Source of the DNA: Flammeovirga sp. OC4
Lineage (GTDB): Bacteria > Bacteroidota > Bacteroidia > Cytophagales > Flammeovirgaceae
NCBI RefSeq assembly: GCF_000812565.1
Contig: NZ_JTAM01000004.1
Coordinates: forward strand, 215,526-279,525
DNA length: 64,000 bases
Direction: 5' to 3'
Shown: in pieces, positions 62,919-64,000 of the stretch
Numbering within the stretch: the stretch's first letter is position 1
Layout of the letters: the number at the start of each line of letters is the position of its first letter
Notes under the pieces: model-generated
What the model was told of the DNA's origin: nothing
The model's input: the letters and a program-made list of their open reading frames with translations, nothing else
Databases searched by the model: none
Position numbers and translations under genes: made by a program

Positions 62919-63932
62919 ATGAATATAAAAAACCTATTCTGCTTACTTCTTATTTCACTATTAATAAGTTGTGATCAATCCCAAGAAGATGAAATGAACA
63001 AAGCCAAAATCCGTTCTTTAATAGAGAGTGCCTCTCCTATTGAAAAAGAAACATTTTCATTTGATAAATCAGAAAACATTGAAATTGTGACTAAAGACAG
63101 TGTTTTCATCAACATCAGCTGGGAAGATTTAGAAATTGATGAAGCCAATTTTTCTGGTAAAATCAATGTCAATTTCACTAATTACCCTACAAATATCGAT
63201 ATGTTTTTCGGTGGTTTACAGACCGTTGCCGACACTGCACTTTTAGAGTCTAGCGGTAGTTTCAATTTAGAAGTCTTTGATGGAACAACTCCTATAAATC
63301 TTAAGGAAGGTAAAACTGCAAGTATACAATACCCTGTTAATGGAACACCAAAAAAAATGGACTTGTACCTCTATGATGAAAAAAGAAATTGGGTAAAAAC
63401 GAATATTTCTGTAGAACAGAGAACTATTGAGCGAAAAGATACAACTACCAAGACTATCGTTATAGCTAGGACAAAAAATGATCCTTTGTATTATACAAGA
63501 ACGGATAGAGTTTACACCGATGTTAGTATTCAAGTGACAGATCTTGAGTACTACTTCGCAAACCTGCCAACACTCAATTATATTAACTTCGACTACCTTC
63601 TAAAATCACAAAGAGCAAATATTGCTCTAGCTCCTAATTTCGATCTAGTAAGTAATTATGATGTTCATATTTTATTAAAAGAATTTAATGCGAATCGAAA
63701 TTATTGGATAACGAAAGCGTCTATTGCTCAAGAAACTCACGTGACAACATTTTCTCTCCCTTTAGGAGCAAAAGCTACTGTTTTAGTTTTTTCTGTAAAA
63801 GGTGAAGACTTCTTATTCGAAAAGAAAGACATCAAAATAGAAGAAGGTCTCGTTTTAGAGTTAAATCCTAAAAAAATGTCTAAAGAAAAAATTCAGCATC
63901 AATTACGATCCTTAAAAAGGCACTTTAAATAG
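62919..63932 (+). CDS. Predicted lipoprotein of unknown function
   Basis: 337 residues. Signal peptide with lipobox LLISC (Cys near residue 18) followed by DQSQEDE, as expected for a surface-directed Bacteroidota lipoprotein. The mature part alternates hydrophilic beta-strand-like segments; an internal block VYTDVSIQVTDLEYYFANLPTLNYINFDYLL is hydrophobic but not membrane-like. I recognise no domain. Its neighbour on the left is the palindromic repeat and Rpn module, on the right a partial repeat and the window edge. Confidence 0.7.
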   Translation: MNIKNLFCLLLISLLISCDQSQEDEMNKAKIRSLIESASPIEKETFSFDKSENIEIVTKDSVFINISWEDLEIDEANFSGKINVNFTNYPTNIDMFFGGLQTVADTALLESSGSFNLEVFDGTTPINLKEGKTASIQYPVNGTPKKMDLYLYDEKRNWVKTNISVEQRTIERKDTTTKTIVIARTKNDPLYYTRTDRVYTDVSIQVTDLEYYFANLPTLNYINFDYLLKSQRANIALAPNFDLVSNYDVHILLKEFNANRNYWITKASIAQETHVTTFSLPLGAKATVLVFSVKGEDFLFEKKDIKIEEGLVLELNPKKMSKEKIQHQLRSLKRHFK

Positions 63933-63940
63933 TCACTTTA

Positions 63941-63960
63941 GATTTGTGCTAGTGAGTGTT
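63941..63960. repeat. Partial family A repeat end
   Basis: GATTTGTGCTAGTGAG resembles the right end of copies 1 and 4 (GACTTGCGCTAGTGG, GACTTGAGCTAGTGAG). The left partner would lie outside the window or is lost. Confidence 0.4.
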
Positions 63961-64000
63961 AATATCAAAAGTGGATTTGCAACATTTTTTCGGATAAAAA

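Noticed and set aside
1..64000. CRISPR array, tRNA or rRNA genes
   Set aside because: No regularly spaced direct repeats, cloverleaf-like arms or rRNA-like blocks were noticed; a covariance-model scan could still reveal a missed tRNA.

Overview
The window looks like a low-GC Bacteroidota chromosome, probably a marine, polysaccharide-degrading member of the Cytophagia (a Flammeovirga-like organism is my guess, not proven). Grounds: a type IX secretion sorting tail on a giant cellulase, bacillithiol genes (bshA, ytxJ-like), a DUF4199 protein, LytTR two-component signalling, a CarboxypepD_reg/TonB outer-membrane receptor, clustered FKBP lipoproteins, and several TAnnTTTG promoter -7 elements. 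No rRNA, tRNA, CRISPR array, prophage or insertion sequence was recognised.

Region 1 (1-16972, all minus strand) is a cobalamin locus. Transcription starts at the right with cbiP, cobD and cbiB, then passes a structured intergenic repeat, a small P-loop ATPase gene and a cobalamin riboswitch. The riboswitch leads a long compact operon: [2Fe-2S] protein, NAD(P)-binding protein, cbiX, cbiL, cbiH-cbiC fusion, cbiE-cbiT fusion, cbiG-cbiF fusion, cbiJ, (repeat), cbiD, a Ni/Co permease, a ChlI-ChlD fusion, and cobU cut by the window edge. This is the early-cobalt (anaerobic-type) corrin pathway, with three fused enzyme pairs and, oddly, chelatase parts of both the CbiX and the CobN/ChlID type.

Region 2 (17344-23403) is one 2019-residue secreted enzyme: GH9, CBM3c, PKD domains interleaved with two copies of an unrecognised ~128-residue module, GH48, and a T9SS tail. 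The layout resembles the GH9/GH48 CelA cellulases of Caldicellulosiruptor, rebuilt for Bacteroidota secretion.

Region 3 (24272-47743) is mostly housekeeping on the minus strand: bacillithiol synthesis, an ion-channel-like membrane protein, a LytTR two-component pair, an RND efflux operon, a TonB-type receptor, a 2,4-dienoyl-CoA-reductase-like SDR (plus strand), secA, three FKBP lipoproteins and an NrnA-like phosphoesterase. Region 4 (48462-52644, plus) is mutS, a DUF4199 protein and a glycosyltransferase. Region 5 (52805-56598, minus) holds an AraC regulator and a tandem beta-amylase whose N-terminal copy appears degenerate. Region 6 (57221-63932) has a decayed serine-hydrolase gene, alaS, then an accessory patch: an HNH-like gene and a Rpn-type PD-(D/E)XK gene facing away from each other and bracketed by two large palindromic repeats, followed by a lipoprotein gene.

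Three intergenic repeat families were found by eye. A: nested palindromes ending near GCTAGTG. B: short palindromic pairs containing GTAGxGxCG-like arms. C: a hairpin-rich element around a conserved ACTCGCTGCGCTCAAAC core. In A and C the arms differ between copies while staying complementary, which points to selection on structure.
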